This document shows, one piece after another, positions 34,647-41,830 of a stretch of 64,000 nt of DNA. The notes below the pieces were generated by a model. It was given only the letters and a program-made list of their open reading frames with translations. It did not search any database and had not been told where the DNA came from. The DNA is taken from positions 1,429,534-1,493,533 of the forward strand of contig NZ_SOBT01000008.1 in assembly GCF_004364935.1 (NCBI RefSeq). Direction: 5' to 3'. This stretch comes from Panacagrimonas perspica (GTDB lineage Bacteria; Pseudomonadota; Gammaproteobacteria; Nevskiales; Nevskiaceae). The position numbers and the translations under genes are program-made. Position 1 is the stretch's first letter; each line of letters begins with the position of its first letter.

Positions 34647-35249
34647 TCAGAACTCCAAGCGGATTCCGATGTGCGCGCCATCCTCCAGGTCGACGTCCGG
34701 ACCGCCGTCGATCCCGACCTCGATCTTGCGATAGCCGATGTAGATCTCGGCATCCCGCAGCAACTCGTACCCGATCGAAACACCGTATTCGATGAATTCG
34801 TCGATGTCGCCGAACGACGCCGGATCAGGGCCGTACCAGAGATTCGCGTTGAATCGCAGGCGATCGGCGTTCAGCAGCTTGAGACGCAGGTTGCCGCCCA
34901 GCGCCAGTGCTCCGCCGTTCTCGTGATCCGCATTCACGTACTGCAGGCGCGCACCCAGACCGCCGCTGAACTTGGCGCCATCGGTGGCTCCGGCGTCGCC
35001 CGTCAGCGTGGCGCCGGCGTGCAGCGACAGGAAGTGCTCGCTGTCGAAATCCTCGATGTCACCGTAGACACCACCGACGTCGTACTCGCCCTTGTCCACC
35101 GCGAACAGGCGCGACAACGGCCCATTCACGCCAAGGCGCAGGCTGTCCTCGCCGATCGCCGCATCGAACACCTCGGCGCGTGCGGGCGCGGAGGCAAGAA
35201 GACAGGCCAGGCCGAGGCCCGCAAGAAAACGCACGTTCAGTCCCGCCAT
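34647..35249 (-). CDS. YfaZ-family outer-membrane protein
   Basis: The 200-aa product has a signal peptide (MAGLNVRFLAGLGLACLLASAPARA) and then alternating amphipathic strands with aromatic ends, closing with a terminal Phe (HIGIRLEF), as in small outer-membrane beta barrels. The segments YIGYRKIEVGIDGGPDVDLE and SEHFLSLHAGATLTGDAGA fit the YfaZ family of gammaproteobacterial barrels of unknown role. It begins 1 bp after lpdA, suggesting transcription from the lpdA promoter. No ligand can be inferred. Confidence 0.75.
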   Translation of the reverse strand: MAGLNVRFLAGLGLACLLASAPARAEVFDAAIGEDSLRLGVNGPLSRLFAVDKGEYDVGGVYGDIEDFDSEHFLSLHAGATLTGDAGATDGAKFSGGLGARLQYVNADHENGGALALGGNLRLKLLNADRLRFNANLWYGPDPASFGDIDEFIEYGVSIGYELLRDAEIYIGYRKIEVGIDGGPDVDLEDGAHIGIRLEF

Positions 35250-35250
35250 C

Positions 35251-36690
35251 TCAGGAGACCTTCTTCTTGTTGATTGCGTGAATGGCGCGACCGTCGACGG
35301 CCAGATAGGCCTCGTGCAGCGCCTCGGCCAGCGTCGGGTGCCCGTGCATCGTCAGTTGCAGATCGGCCGTGGTGGCGCCGAACTCGAGCGCGACGACGAC
35401 GGACTGCAGGATCTCCGAAACGTAGGGGCCGATCATGTGCACGCCGAGAATGCGGTCGGTCTTGGCGTCCGAGATGACCTTCACCGAACCGGTAGCCGCC
35501 TCGAGCGCCTTGGCGCGACCGTTGGCCGCGAACGGGCTCGCGCCGATCTTGACCTCGTGCCCGGCCGCCTTCGCCTGCTCTTCGGTCAGACCCACCCACG
35601 CCACTTCCGGCGTCGTGTAGATGACGCTCGGCACCGCGTTGTAGTTGACCTCGGTCTTCTCGCCGTGAAGCTGCTCGACCAGAGCCACTCCCTCTTCGAT
35701 GGCCTTGTGCGCGAGCATCAGGCCGCCGATGACGTCGCCGGTGGCGTACACGCCTGCCAGATTGGTCTTATAGTTCTTGTCGACCTTCACGAAGCCGCGC
35801 GGGTCGAGTTCCAGGCCGACGCCCTCGGCGTTCAGGCCCTTGGTGTACGGACGGCGGCCGACGGCGACGATCAGCTTGTCGAACGTCTCGGACTTCTTGG
35901 CGCCCTCCGATTCGTACTCGACGACCGCTTCCTTGCCGTTGCTCTTGGCGCTGATCACCTTGGCGCCCAGGCGGATATCCAGCCCTTGCTTGGTGAACTG
36001 CCGCTGCGCGTCCTTGGCGATGGTCTGGTCGACCATCGGCAGGAAGGTGGGCAGAGCTTCGAGGATCGTGACCTTGGAACCCAGGCGCGCCCAGACGCTG
36101 CCCAGTTCCACGCCGATCACGCCGGCGCCGATGATGCCCAGGCGACCCGGGACTTCGGTGAAGTCGAGCGCGTCCCAGGAGTCACAGATCTGCTTGTGAT
36201 CGAACGGCGCGATCTTGAGCTCGACCGGCTCCGAGCCGGTGGCCACGATGATGTGCTTGCCTTCGAGCACCTTCTTCTCGCCGCTGTGCGAGGTGTACTC
36301 GACCTTGCCCTTGCCCATCAGCCGCGCCGTACCTTCCAGGCCGGTCACGCCGTTGGCCTTGAACAGGGCGCCGATGCCGCCGGTCAGGCTGGACGTGATC
36401 TTGGACTTGCGGGCCTGCATCGCAACGAGATCGAGCGTCGGCGCATTGACCTTGACGCCGTGCGTGGCCAGTTCATGGCCGGCGCGATGGAACATCTCGG
36501 AAGATTCGAGCAGGGCCTTGGAAGGGATGCAGCCCGCGTTGAGGCAGGTGCCGCCGTAGGCCGGCTTGTTGTCGCGATTCAGCCAGGCGTTGATGCAGAC
36601 CGCCTTCATGCCGAGCTGGCCGGCACGGATGGCCGCAGGATAGCCACCGGTGCCGCCACCGATGACGATGAGATCGTAGGTGTCGCTCAT
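35251..36690 (-). CDS. lpdA: dihydrolipoamide dehydrogenase (E3)
   Basis: The 479-aa FAD enzyme re-oxidises dihydrolipoamide with NAD+. It has the FAD motif VIGGGTGGYPAAIRA, redox-active disulfide GGTCLNAGCIPSKALL, NAD motif IGAGVIGVELGSVWARLG, and the C-terminal dimer domain with MHGHPTLAEALHEAYLA (catalytic His). It serves 2-oxoglutarate and possibly pyruvate dehydrogenase. The ATG at 36690 is preferred to an upstream frame start at 36732. It lies 4 kb from odhA-odhB, separated by the P450 and AraC genes, and is followed by yfaZ. Confidence 0.95.
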   Translation of the reverse strand: MSDTYDLIVIGGGTGGYPAAIRAGQLGMKAVCINAWLNRDNKPAYGGTCLNAGCIPSKALLESSEMFHRAGHELATHGVKVNAPTLDLVAMQARKSKITSSLTGGIGALFKANGVTGLEGTARLMGKGKVEYTSHSGEKKVLEGKHIIVATGSEPVELKIAPFDHKQICDSWDALDFTEVPGRLGIIGAGVIGVELGSVWARLGSKVTILEALPTFLPMVDQTIAKDAQRQFTKQGLDIRLGAKVISAKSNGKEAVVEYESEGAKKSETFDKLIVAVGRRPYTKGLNAEGVGLELDPRGFVKVDKNYKTNLAGVYATGDVIGGLMLAHKAIEEGVALVEQLHGEKTEVNYNAVPSVIYTTPEVAWVGLTEEQAKAAGHEVKIGASPFAANGRAKALEAATGSVKVISDAKTDRILGVHMIGPYVSEILQSVVVALEFGATTADLQLTMHGHPTLAEALHEAYLAVDGRAIHAINKKKVS

Positions 36691-36863
36691 GAGCGGATGC
36701 TGGCCTCGGGTCACGTGGAGGAAGGCCGACATTGTAACCGGCGTCCGTGCGACGCCGGGCCCGCCTGCTCATCAGGACAGGGCGCAAGACTCTCATCCCG
36801 AGCGGGGCGGGACCCGCGGAGAACGGCGGCCCGTATCCGGCCGCCGCTGTCAGAGCGCGATCC

Positions 36864-37730
36864 TCAGGCCGGATGCAGTGCGTTGGCCGCGGCGATGGCG
36901 TCGCCGTTGACTTCGAACACCCGGCGCCAGGTCGCGTAGGTCTCCATCTGGCCTCCATCCCAAGGATGGAAGCCGGGCTTGAAGTACGCGAGGTAGTGCG
37001 GCAACAGGCGTGTCATCACGCCGCGAGGCCCGTAGAGCCAGGCCAGGCCCCGCATCCAGGTTCCGAATCCATTCTTCACGCCGTCGACCTTGAGCATGTG
37101 GCTCAGAATCAGGAAGGTGTGCAGCGGGAAGACGACGGACAGGTACAGCATGCCGGCCATGCGGGTGAAGTAGCCGACCTTGCCGACCTTCTGCATCACG
37201 TCGAAGGCCACGGCCTTGTGCTCGATCTCCTCCACGGCGTGCCAGACGTACAGCGCGCGCATGCGCGGGTCGGCTTCGCGGAACATCTCCCTGTTGGCCA
37301 TGAAGCTGTGCGCCATGATCGCCGTCATGTGTTCTGCCGCGGCGGTCTGTGCGATGCGCAGCGAGGTCGGGAAACTCTTGCGCTGCCAGGCCAGGATCTT
37401 CTTCATCCGCGTCTCGATCTGGTCGACCGCCACGCCCTGCGCCGCCACGCGCTGGTTGTAGGCGTCGTGGACCATCCCGTGCTGGCCTTCCTGGTAGATG
37501 AAGTCCTTCACGTTCGCCTGCATCTGCGGATCCGTGATGCGATCGCGGTAATCGCGTACGCACTGGATGAAGAACTTCTCGCCCTCCGGAAAGAGCAGCG
37601 ACATGGCGTCGAAGAACCGCGTCTTGAACGCGTCGCCGCCGAACCAGTGGCGGGGAATGTCGCCGTCCAGGCCGAAATCCGGGCCCTTGCGGGGGACGAT
37701 CTGTTGCATCGGGGGCATCGAGCCGTCCAT
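36864..37730 (-). CDS. metal-dependent hydrolase family (PF10118-like)
   Basis: The 288-aa protein shows the pattern of this family: QIVPRKGPDFGLDGDIPRHW, FFIQCVRDYRDRI, FIYQEGQHGMVHDAYNQRV (Glu and two His), AEHMTAIMAHSFM and ALYVWHAVEEIEHKAVAFDV (His, Glu, Glu, His). These His/Glu pairs resemble ferritin-like diiron sites. A hydrophobic stretch follows (about 185-205). The biochemical activity is not established; such genes often lie near P450 or fatty-acid genes. GAGGAG precedes the ATG. Confidence 0.82.
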   Translation of the reverse strand: MDGSMPPMQQIVPRKGPDFGLDGDIPRHWFGGDAFKTRFFDAMSLLFPEGEKFFIQCVRDYRDRITDPQMQANVKDFIYQEGQHGMVHDAYNQRVAAQGVAVDQIETRMKKILAWQRKSFPTSLRIAQTAAAEHMTAIMAHSFMANREMFREADPRMRALYVWHAVEEIEHKAVAFDVMQKVGKVGYFTRMAGMLYLSVVFPLHTFLILSHMLKVDGVKNGFGTWMRGLAWLYGPRGVMTRLLPHYLAYFKPGFHPWDGGQMETYATWRRVFEVNGDAIAAANALHPA

Positions 37731-37839
37731 CGCGCTTCTCCTCGTTCTGATGAGACCGACTCTAGGGAGGCCCGAGGGAACCGGATATGACAGTCGACGA
37801 CGCAAGGGAACAATTCGCGACAGATACTCGGGTTTGCAA

Positions 37840-37858
37840 GAGCGACCCCATGTCGCTC
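37840..37858. other. small hairpin in the gap before the AraC gene
   Basis: GAGCGAC (37840-37846) and GTCGCTC (37852-37858) form a 7-bp stem with loop CCCAT. It lies in the 234-bp gap between the hydrolase-like gene start and the AraC gene stop. Possible mRNA 3' hairpin of the regulator gene; no T-run on either side. Confidence 0.4.
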
Positions 37859-37964
37859 CTCCCGGATCACCGCCTGAGGCGTCCTCGCCGAGGAGACCAG
37901 GGTCTGCGAGAACGACGACTCGACGTCGTGCCGTCACCGGAGCCCCAACCCGCAACCGAACCCG

Positions 37965-38993
37965 TCACCCTCGCGAAGGACGCTTCCTGAATTCGCTCGG
38001 CGTCCTGCCCGTCCATCGTGCGAAGGCTCGCGTGAAGCTGCGGCGGTCCGCGAAGCCCAGGCGCTCGGAGATCGACTCGATATCCAGGGCGGGATCCGAT
38101 AGCCAGACTTTCGCCAGCTTCAGTCGCAGGGTCACTTGAAGCTCCGCATAACGCAGCTGCTCGAGCGCGAGACGGCGCTGCAGCGTGCGCGGCTGCAACC
38201 CCAGTTCCCTGGCGGCCTGTTCGATGCCCTGCCCCAACAGGGCCGGCTTGCGCTCCATCGCGTGCTCGAGCTGCACCGCGATGCTCGGCGGTGCGGGACG
38301 CTCTGACAGCCGCTGCACGACCAGGTGCTCGGCTTGCCGGTGCAGCGACTCGAAGGCCCCTTCGAGCTTGAGGTCCAGCAGGCGCCGGTCGAGTTCCAGC
38401 GCGTTGTGCGCCTGGCCGTAGAGCACCGGCACCCGCAGCAGCTCCCGCGCCTCGGTCGCGTACGCTGGACGCTCGCTCTGGAACGTCGCGCGCCGGAAAT
38501 CACCGCGGCCCTGCATCAATGCCCGTCCGAACTTGAGCACCGACACGAAGGTCGCCTCGACGAACCACTGGAAGATCTGCGGGGCCTCACGACCCTGCCA
38601 GTCGAGGCGCAGGCTGGCGATCTCGGGGCCCTCGTGCACCTGCATGCGCAGGTGTGGATTGATGAGCAGCCGCAGCCATTCGAACACCCGCGCCGATTCG
38701 CGCAGGGTCTGACTCGTCGTGAGGAAGGTCTCGAGCTCCGGCAGGTACTCGAACGCGAAGGTCTCGCCGAGCGCGAACGGGAAATGCCGGCGCCGGGACC
38801 GCGCCACGCAGGCGGCCATCGTGCGATCCATCTCCGACGCCGAAATCGTCGCGCGATCGGCGTGCAGCAGGTCCACCTCGACGCCGAGTTCGTCGAACAC
38901 CTCGCCGATGCTGAAGCCGCAGGCCGCCGCCGCCTTGACCCAGTTGGGCAGCGTGATCAGCGGAACCCGTTCCTCGGCGGCGTCGGCGCGCAT
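37965..38993 (-). CDS. AraC-family transcriptional regulator
   Basis: The 342-aa regulator has an N-terminal ligand-binding domain of the Arabinose_bd/OruR type (LPNWVKAAAACGFSIGEVFD) and a C-terminal AraC double helix-turn-helix: RELGLQPRTLQRRLALEQLR, LRLKLAKVWLSDPALDIESI, SERLGFADRRSFTRAFARWT, GRTPSEFRK. The ATG at 38993 faces the P450 gene at 39076 across an 82-bp shared region, so it probably controls that gene and its own. This family often senses aliphatic or hydroxylated ligands. Start chosen by domain limits. Confidence 0.88.
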   Translation of the reverse strand: MRADAAEERVPLITLPNWVKAAAACGFSIGEVFDELGVEVDLLHADRATISASEMDRTMAACVARSRRRHFPFALGETFAFEYLPELETFLTTSQTLRESARVFEWLRLLINPHLRMQVHEGPEIASLRLDWQGREAPQIFQWFVEATFVSVLKFGRALMQGRGDFRRATFQSERPAYATEARELLRVPVLYGQAHNALELDRRLLDLKLEGAFESLHRQAEHLVVQRLSERPAPPSIAVQLEHAMERKPALLGQGIEQAARELGLQPRTLQRRLALEQLRYAELQVTLRLKLAKVWLSDPALDIESISERLGFADRRSFTRAFARWTGRTPSEFRKRPSRG

Positions 38994-39017
38994 GCTGGAA
39001 GTATGCCGCGCAAGCGC

Positions 39018-39046
39018 TTGAAAAAGCGGCCTCCCCGAACCAAAAT
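39018..39046 (+). promoter_or_regulatory. candidate sigma-70 promoter of the P450 gene
   Basis: TTGAAA (39018-39023) and CAAAAT (39041-39046) are 17 bp apart, 30 bp before the P450 ATG. The -35 overlaps a small palindrome CGCTTGAAAAAGCG, which could be an operator for the divergent AraC regulator. Confidence 0.4.
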
Positions 39047-39075
39047 AAACCGATCGCTCAATTCCAGGGTGCAGC

Positions 39076-40440
39076 ATGCGCGGACTGCTTTCCAACTACA
39101 CGCGACAGCGCAACCTGCCGGCCAGCGCCCTCAGCCACATCCCGGGCAACGATGGCCGCTTCCTGGTGGGTCACTCGCTGGATTTCCTCGCCGATCCGCT
39201 GGGCTTCGCGCGCAAGACGCTGGCCGAGCACGGGCCGATCTCGCGCACCAACTTCCTTTTCCAGCGCCGCATCAGCCTGATCTCGGCCGAGGCCAACGAA
39301 TTCGTGCTGCTCGATCGTGCCGGCAATTTCTCGGCCTACCTGGGATGGGAGCCAGTGTTGGGCTCGCTGTTCCCGCGCGGACTGATGCTGCGCGACGGCG
39401 ACGACCACCGCTATCACCGCCGCCTGATGCAGCCGGCGTTCCGGAAGGAAGCGCTTGCCGGCTATCTCGCGCGCATGAACCGGCTGATCGGTCCCGTCGT
39501 CTCGGATTGGCTGGCGCGACGCCAGCTCAAGTTCTATCCGAGCGTGAAGCGCCTGACGCTGGAGATCGCCGCCGACATCTTTCTCGACGTGCAGCTCAAG
39601 TCCGAGATCGATCAGGTCGGCCAGGCCTTCTTCGATCTCGTCGAAGCCTCGAACGCGATCAACCGCATCCCGGTGATCGGCCGGCTGTTCGAACGCGGAC
39701 TGGCCGGACGACGGCGGCTCGCGAGCCTGATCGAACAACGGATTCCGTCACGTCGCGATGGCGAAGGAACGGACCTGCTCAGCCAGCTCTGCCGCGCGCA
39801 GGACGAGAACGGCCAGCGCTATTCCGACACCGAGATCGTCGATCACCTGATCTTCCTGATGATGGCGGCGCACGACACGACGACGAGCGCGCTGACGACC
39901 ATCGTCTACGCACTGACGCAGCACCCGCAGTGGCAGGAACGTCTGCGAACGCTCGCAGGCTCAGTCGGCCTGCCCGAGCTGGTCCACGAAGACCTCGGCA
40001 AGCTCGAGGAAATCGACTGGGTCCTGCGCGAATCGCTGCGCCTCTACCCGCCGCTGACGATCATCCAGCGCACGGCCGTGAAGGACTGCGAATTCCAGGG
40101 CGTCCACATTCCGGCCGGCACACCCGTGACGGTGTATCCGGTGGCGACGCAGCGAATGGCGCAGTGGTGGACCGACCCGGACACGTTCGACCCGGAGCGC
40201 TTTTCTCCGGCACGCGCCGAACATCGCCGACATGCGTTTGCGTGGGCGCCGTTCGGCGGAGGCGCGCACATGTGCCTCGGATTGCACTTCGCCGAGATGC
40301 AGGTCAAAGCGGTACTGCTGCCGCTGCTGCGAGCGGCGAAGCTGTCGGTCGCGCCCGGCTACCAGATGCCGTACCAGCTCGCGCCCATCGTCAGGCCTCG
40401 TGACGGACTGCCGCTGCGCCTGAGTCCGACGCAGTCGTAG
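39076..40440 (+). CDS. cytochrome P450
   Basis: The 454-aa haem monooxygenase has the I-helix oxygen motif LMMAAHDTTTSAL, the K-helix ExxR in VLRESLRLYPPLT, a PERF-like motif (FDPERFSPAR), and the haem loop FAWAPFGGGAHMCLGLHFAE with the Cys ligand at about 400. There is no membrane anchor, so it is soluble, and a separate ferredoxin and reductase are needed. Similarity to CYP family members that hydroxylate fatty acids, terpenes or steroids is visible but the substrate is unknown. It is divergent from the AraC regulator. Its TAG stop lies in a REP element. Confidence 0.92.
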   Translation: MRGLLSNYTRQRNLPASALSHIPGNDGRFLVGHSLDFLADPLGFARKTLAEHGPISRTNFLFQRRISLISAEANEFVLLDRAGNFSAYLGWEPVLGSLFPRGLMLRDGDDHRYHRRLMQPAFRKEALAGYLARMNRLIGPVVSDWLARRQLKFYPSVKRLTLEIAADIFLDVQLKSEIDQVGQAFFDLVEASNAINRIPVIGRLFERGLAGRRRLASLIEQRIPSRRDGEGTDLLSQLCRAQDENGQRYSDTEIVDHLIFLMMAAHDTTTSALTTIVYALTQHPQWQERLRTLAGSVGLPELVHEDLGKLEEIDWVLRESLRLYPPLTIIQRTAVKDCEFQGVHIPAGTPVTVYPVATQRMAQWWTDPDTFDPERFSPARAEHRRHAFAWAPFGGGAHMCLGLHFAEMQVKAVLLPLLRAAKLSVAPGYQMPYQLAPIVRPRDGLPLRLSPTQS

Positions 40441-40505
40441 CACGGGTGAAACCCGGGATTGCTGCTCGAATTGCGAACGGAACCCCGGGCGAGGCCCGGG
40501 CTACG
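40436..40505. repeat. REP element, CGTAGCCCGGG family (copy D)
   Basis: CGTAGCACGGGTGAAACCCG (left arm) and CCCCGGGCGAGGCCCGGGCTACG (right arm, 20 core bases readable at 40482-40501) flank ATTGCTGCTCGAATTGCGAACG. The TAG in the left arm (40438-40440) ends the P450 reading frame. Confidence 0.88.
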
Positions 40506-40532
40506 GGACGCCGGATACCGAACCCAGCAACG

Positions 40533-40560
40533 AAAAACGCCCCGTCTCCGGGGCGTTTTT
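40533..40560. terminator. bidirectional rho-independent terminator
   Basis: A 12-bp perfect stem AAAAACGCCCCG (40533-40544) / CGGGGCGTTTTT (40549-40560) with loop TCTC gives an A-run on one side and a T-run on the other. It separates the convergent P450 (+) and odhB (-) genes and can serve both. Confidence 0.95.
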
Positions 40561-40576
40561 CCAAGCTCTTTTCGAC

Positions 40577-41785
40577 TCAGAGATTCAGCAGCAACCGCGC
40601 CGGATCCTCGAGGCTGTCCTTGATCATGCGCAGGAACAGCACCGCTTCGCGACCGTCGATCAGACGGTGATCGTAGGTCAGCGCGAGATACATCATCGGG
40701 CGGATCTTGACCTCGCCGTTGACGGCGATCGGGCGATCGAAGATGCCGTGCATGCCCAGAATCGCGGCCTGCGGCGGGTTGAGGATCGGCGTGGACATCA
40801 TCGAACCGAACACGCCGCCATTGGTGATGGAGAACGTGCCGCCCGTGAGGTCATCCATCGTCAGCTTGTTGTTGCGGGCCTTCACGCCGAGGTCGGAGAT
40901 CGACTTCTCGATGTCGCCGAAGGACAGCGTGTCCGCATCGCGCAGGATCGGAACGACCAGGCCACGCTCGGTGGAGACCGCGACGCCCACGTCGTAGTAG
41001 CTGTGGTAGACCACGTCAGTGCCGTCGATCGACGCGTTGACGGCCGGATACTTCTTCAACGCCTCGATGGCAGCGCGCACGAAGAAGCTCATGAAGCCCA
41101 GCTTCACGCCGTGCGCCTTCTCGAATCCGTCCTTGTACTTGCTGCGCAAGTCGCCAACGGCCTTCAGATCGACTTCGTTGAACGTCGTCAGCATCGCGGC
41201 CGTGGCCTGCGCCTCGACCAGACGCTCGGCGATGCGCGCGCGGATGCGCGTCATCGGAACGCGCTGTTCTTCGCGCGATCCGGAGACACGGCGAGCGGCC
41301 GGCGTGGCGGGTTCGGCAGCCTTGGGCGCCGTCGACGTCGCGGCGACCGGCGCGGCCTTCTGCTTCTCCGACGCCGCCTTCACGTCCTCCACCGTCAGGC
41401 GACCACCCTTGCCGCTGCCGGTGATCGTCCCCGCCGACAGATTCAGTTCGGCGAGCAGCTTGCGCACGGCCGGGCTCTGGCCGTCGTCGCTCGTGGCGGC
41501 GGCCTTCGGCGCCTCGCTCTTGGCGGCGGGGGCTGCTGCGGCTTCGCCTTCCTCGAGGATGCCGATGATGTCGCCGGCCTTCACGGTGGCGCCGGACGCG
41601 ATGCGCACTTCCTTGAGGATGCCGTCGGCGATCGCCGGCACTTCGAGCATGACCTTGTCCGTCTCGAGGTCGACGAGGTTCTGTTCGCGCTTCACCGCGT
41701 CGCCGGCCTTCAAGTGCCAGGTCGCGACCGTCGCGGATTGAACGGATTCGGGAAGATTCGGGACCTTGATTTCGATGATGCTCAT
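40577..41785 (-). CDS. odhB: dihydrolipoamide succinyltransferase (E2o)
   Basis: The 402-aa core of the 2-oxoglutarate dehydrogenase complex has an N-terminal lipoyl domain (lipoyl Lys in [13 protein letters not shown], about 43), an E1/E3-binding domain ([20 protein letters not shown]), and the catalytic domain with [16 protein letters not shown] (catalytic His-Asp). The Ala-rich linkers between domains are typical. It starts 45 bp after odhA and ends just before the terminator. No E3 gene follows. Confidence 0.96.
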   Translation of the reverse strand: MSIIEIKVPNLPESVQSATVATWHLKAGDAVKREQNLVDLETDKVMLEVPAIADGILKEVRIASGATVKAGDIIGILEEGEAAAAPAAKSEAPKAAATSDDGQSPAVRKLLAELNLSAGTITGSGKGGRLTVEDVKAASEKQKAAPVAATSTAPKAAEPATPAARRVSGSREEQRVPMTRIRARIAERLVEAQATAAMLTTFNEVDLKAVGDLRSKYKDGFEKAHGVKLGFMSFFVRAAIEALKKYPAVNASIDGTDVVYHSYYDVGVAVSTERGLVVPILRDADTLSFGDIEKSISDLGVKARNNKLTMDDLTGGTFSITNGGVFGSMMSTPILNPPQAAILGMHGIFDRPIAVNGEVKIRPMMYLALTYDHRLIDGREAVLFLRMIKDSLEDPARLLLNL

Positions 41786-41830
41786 GTTGTTGTTCTCGTT
41801 GTCACTCGTGCGTTCGTGCTGTTCGTTCGA

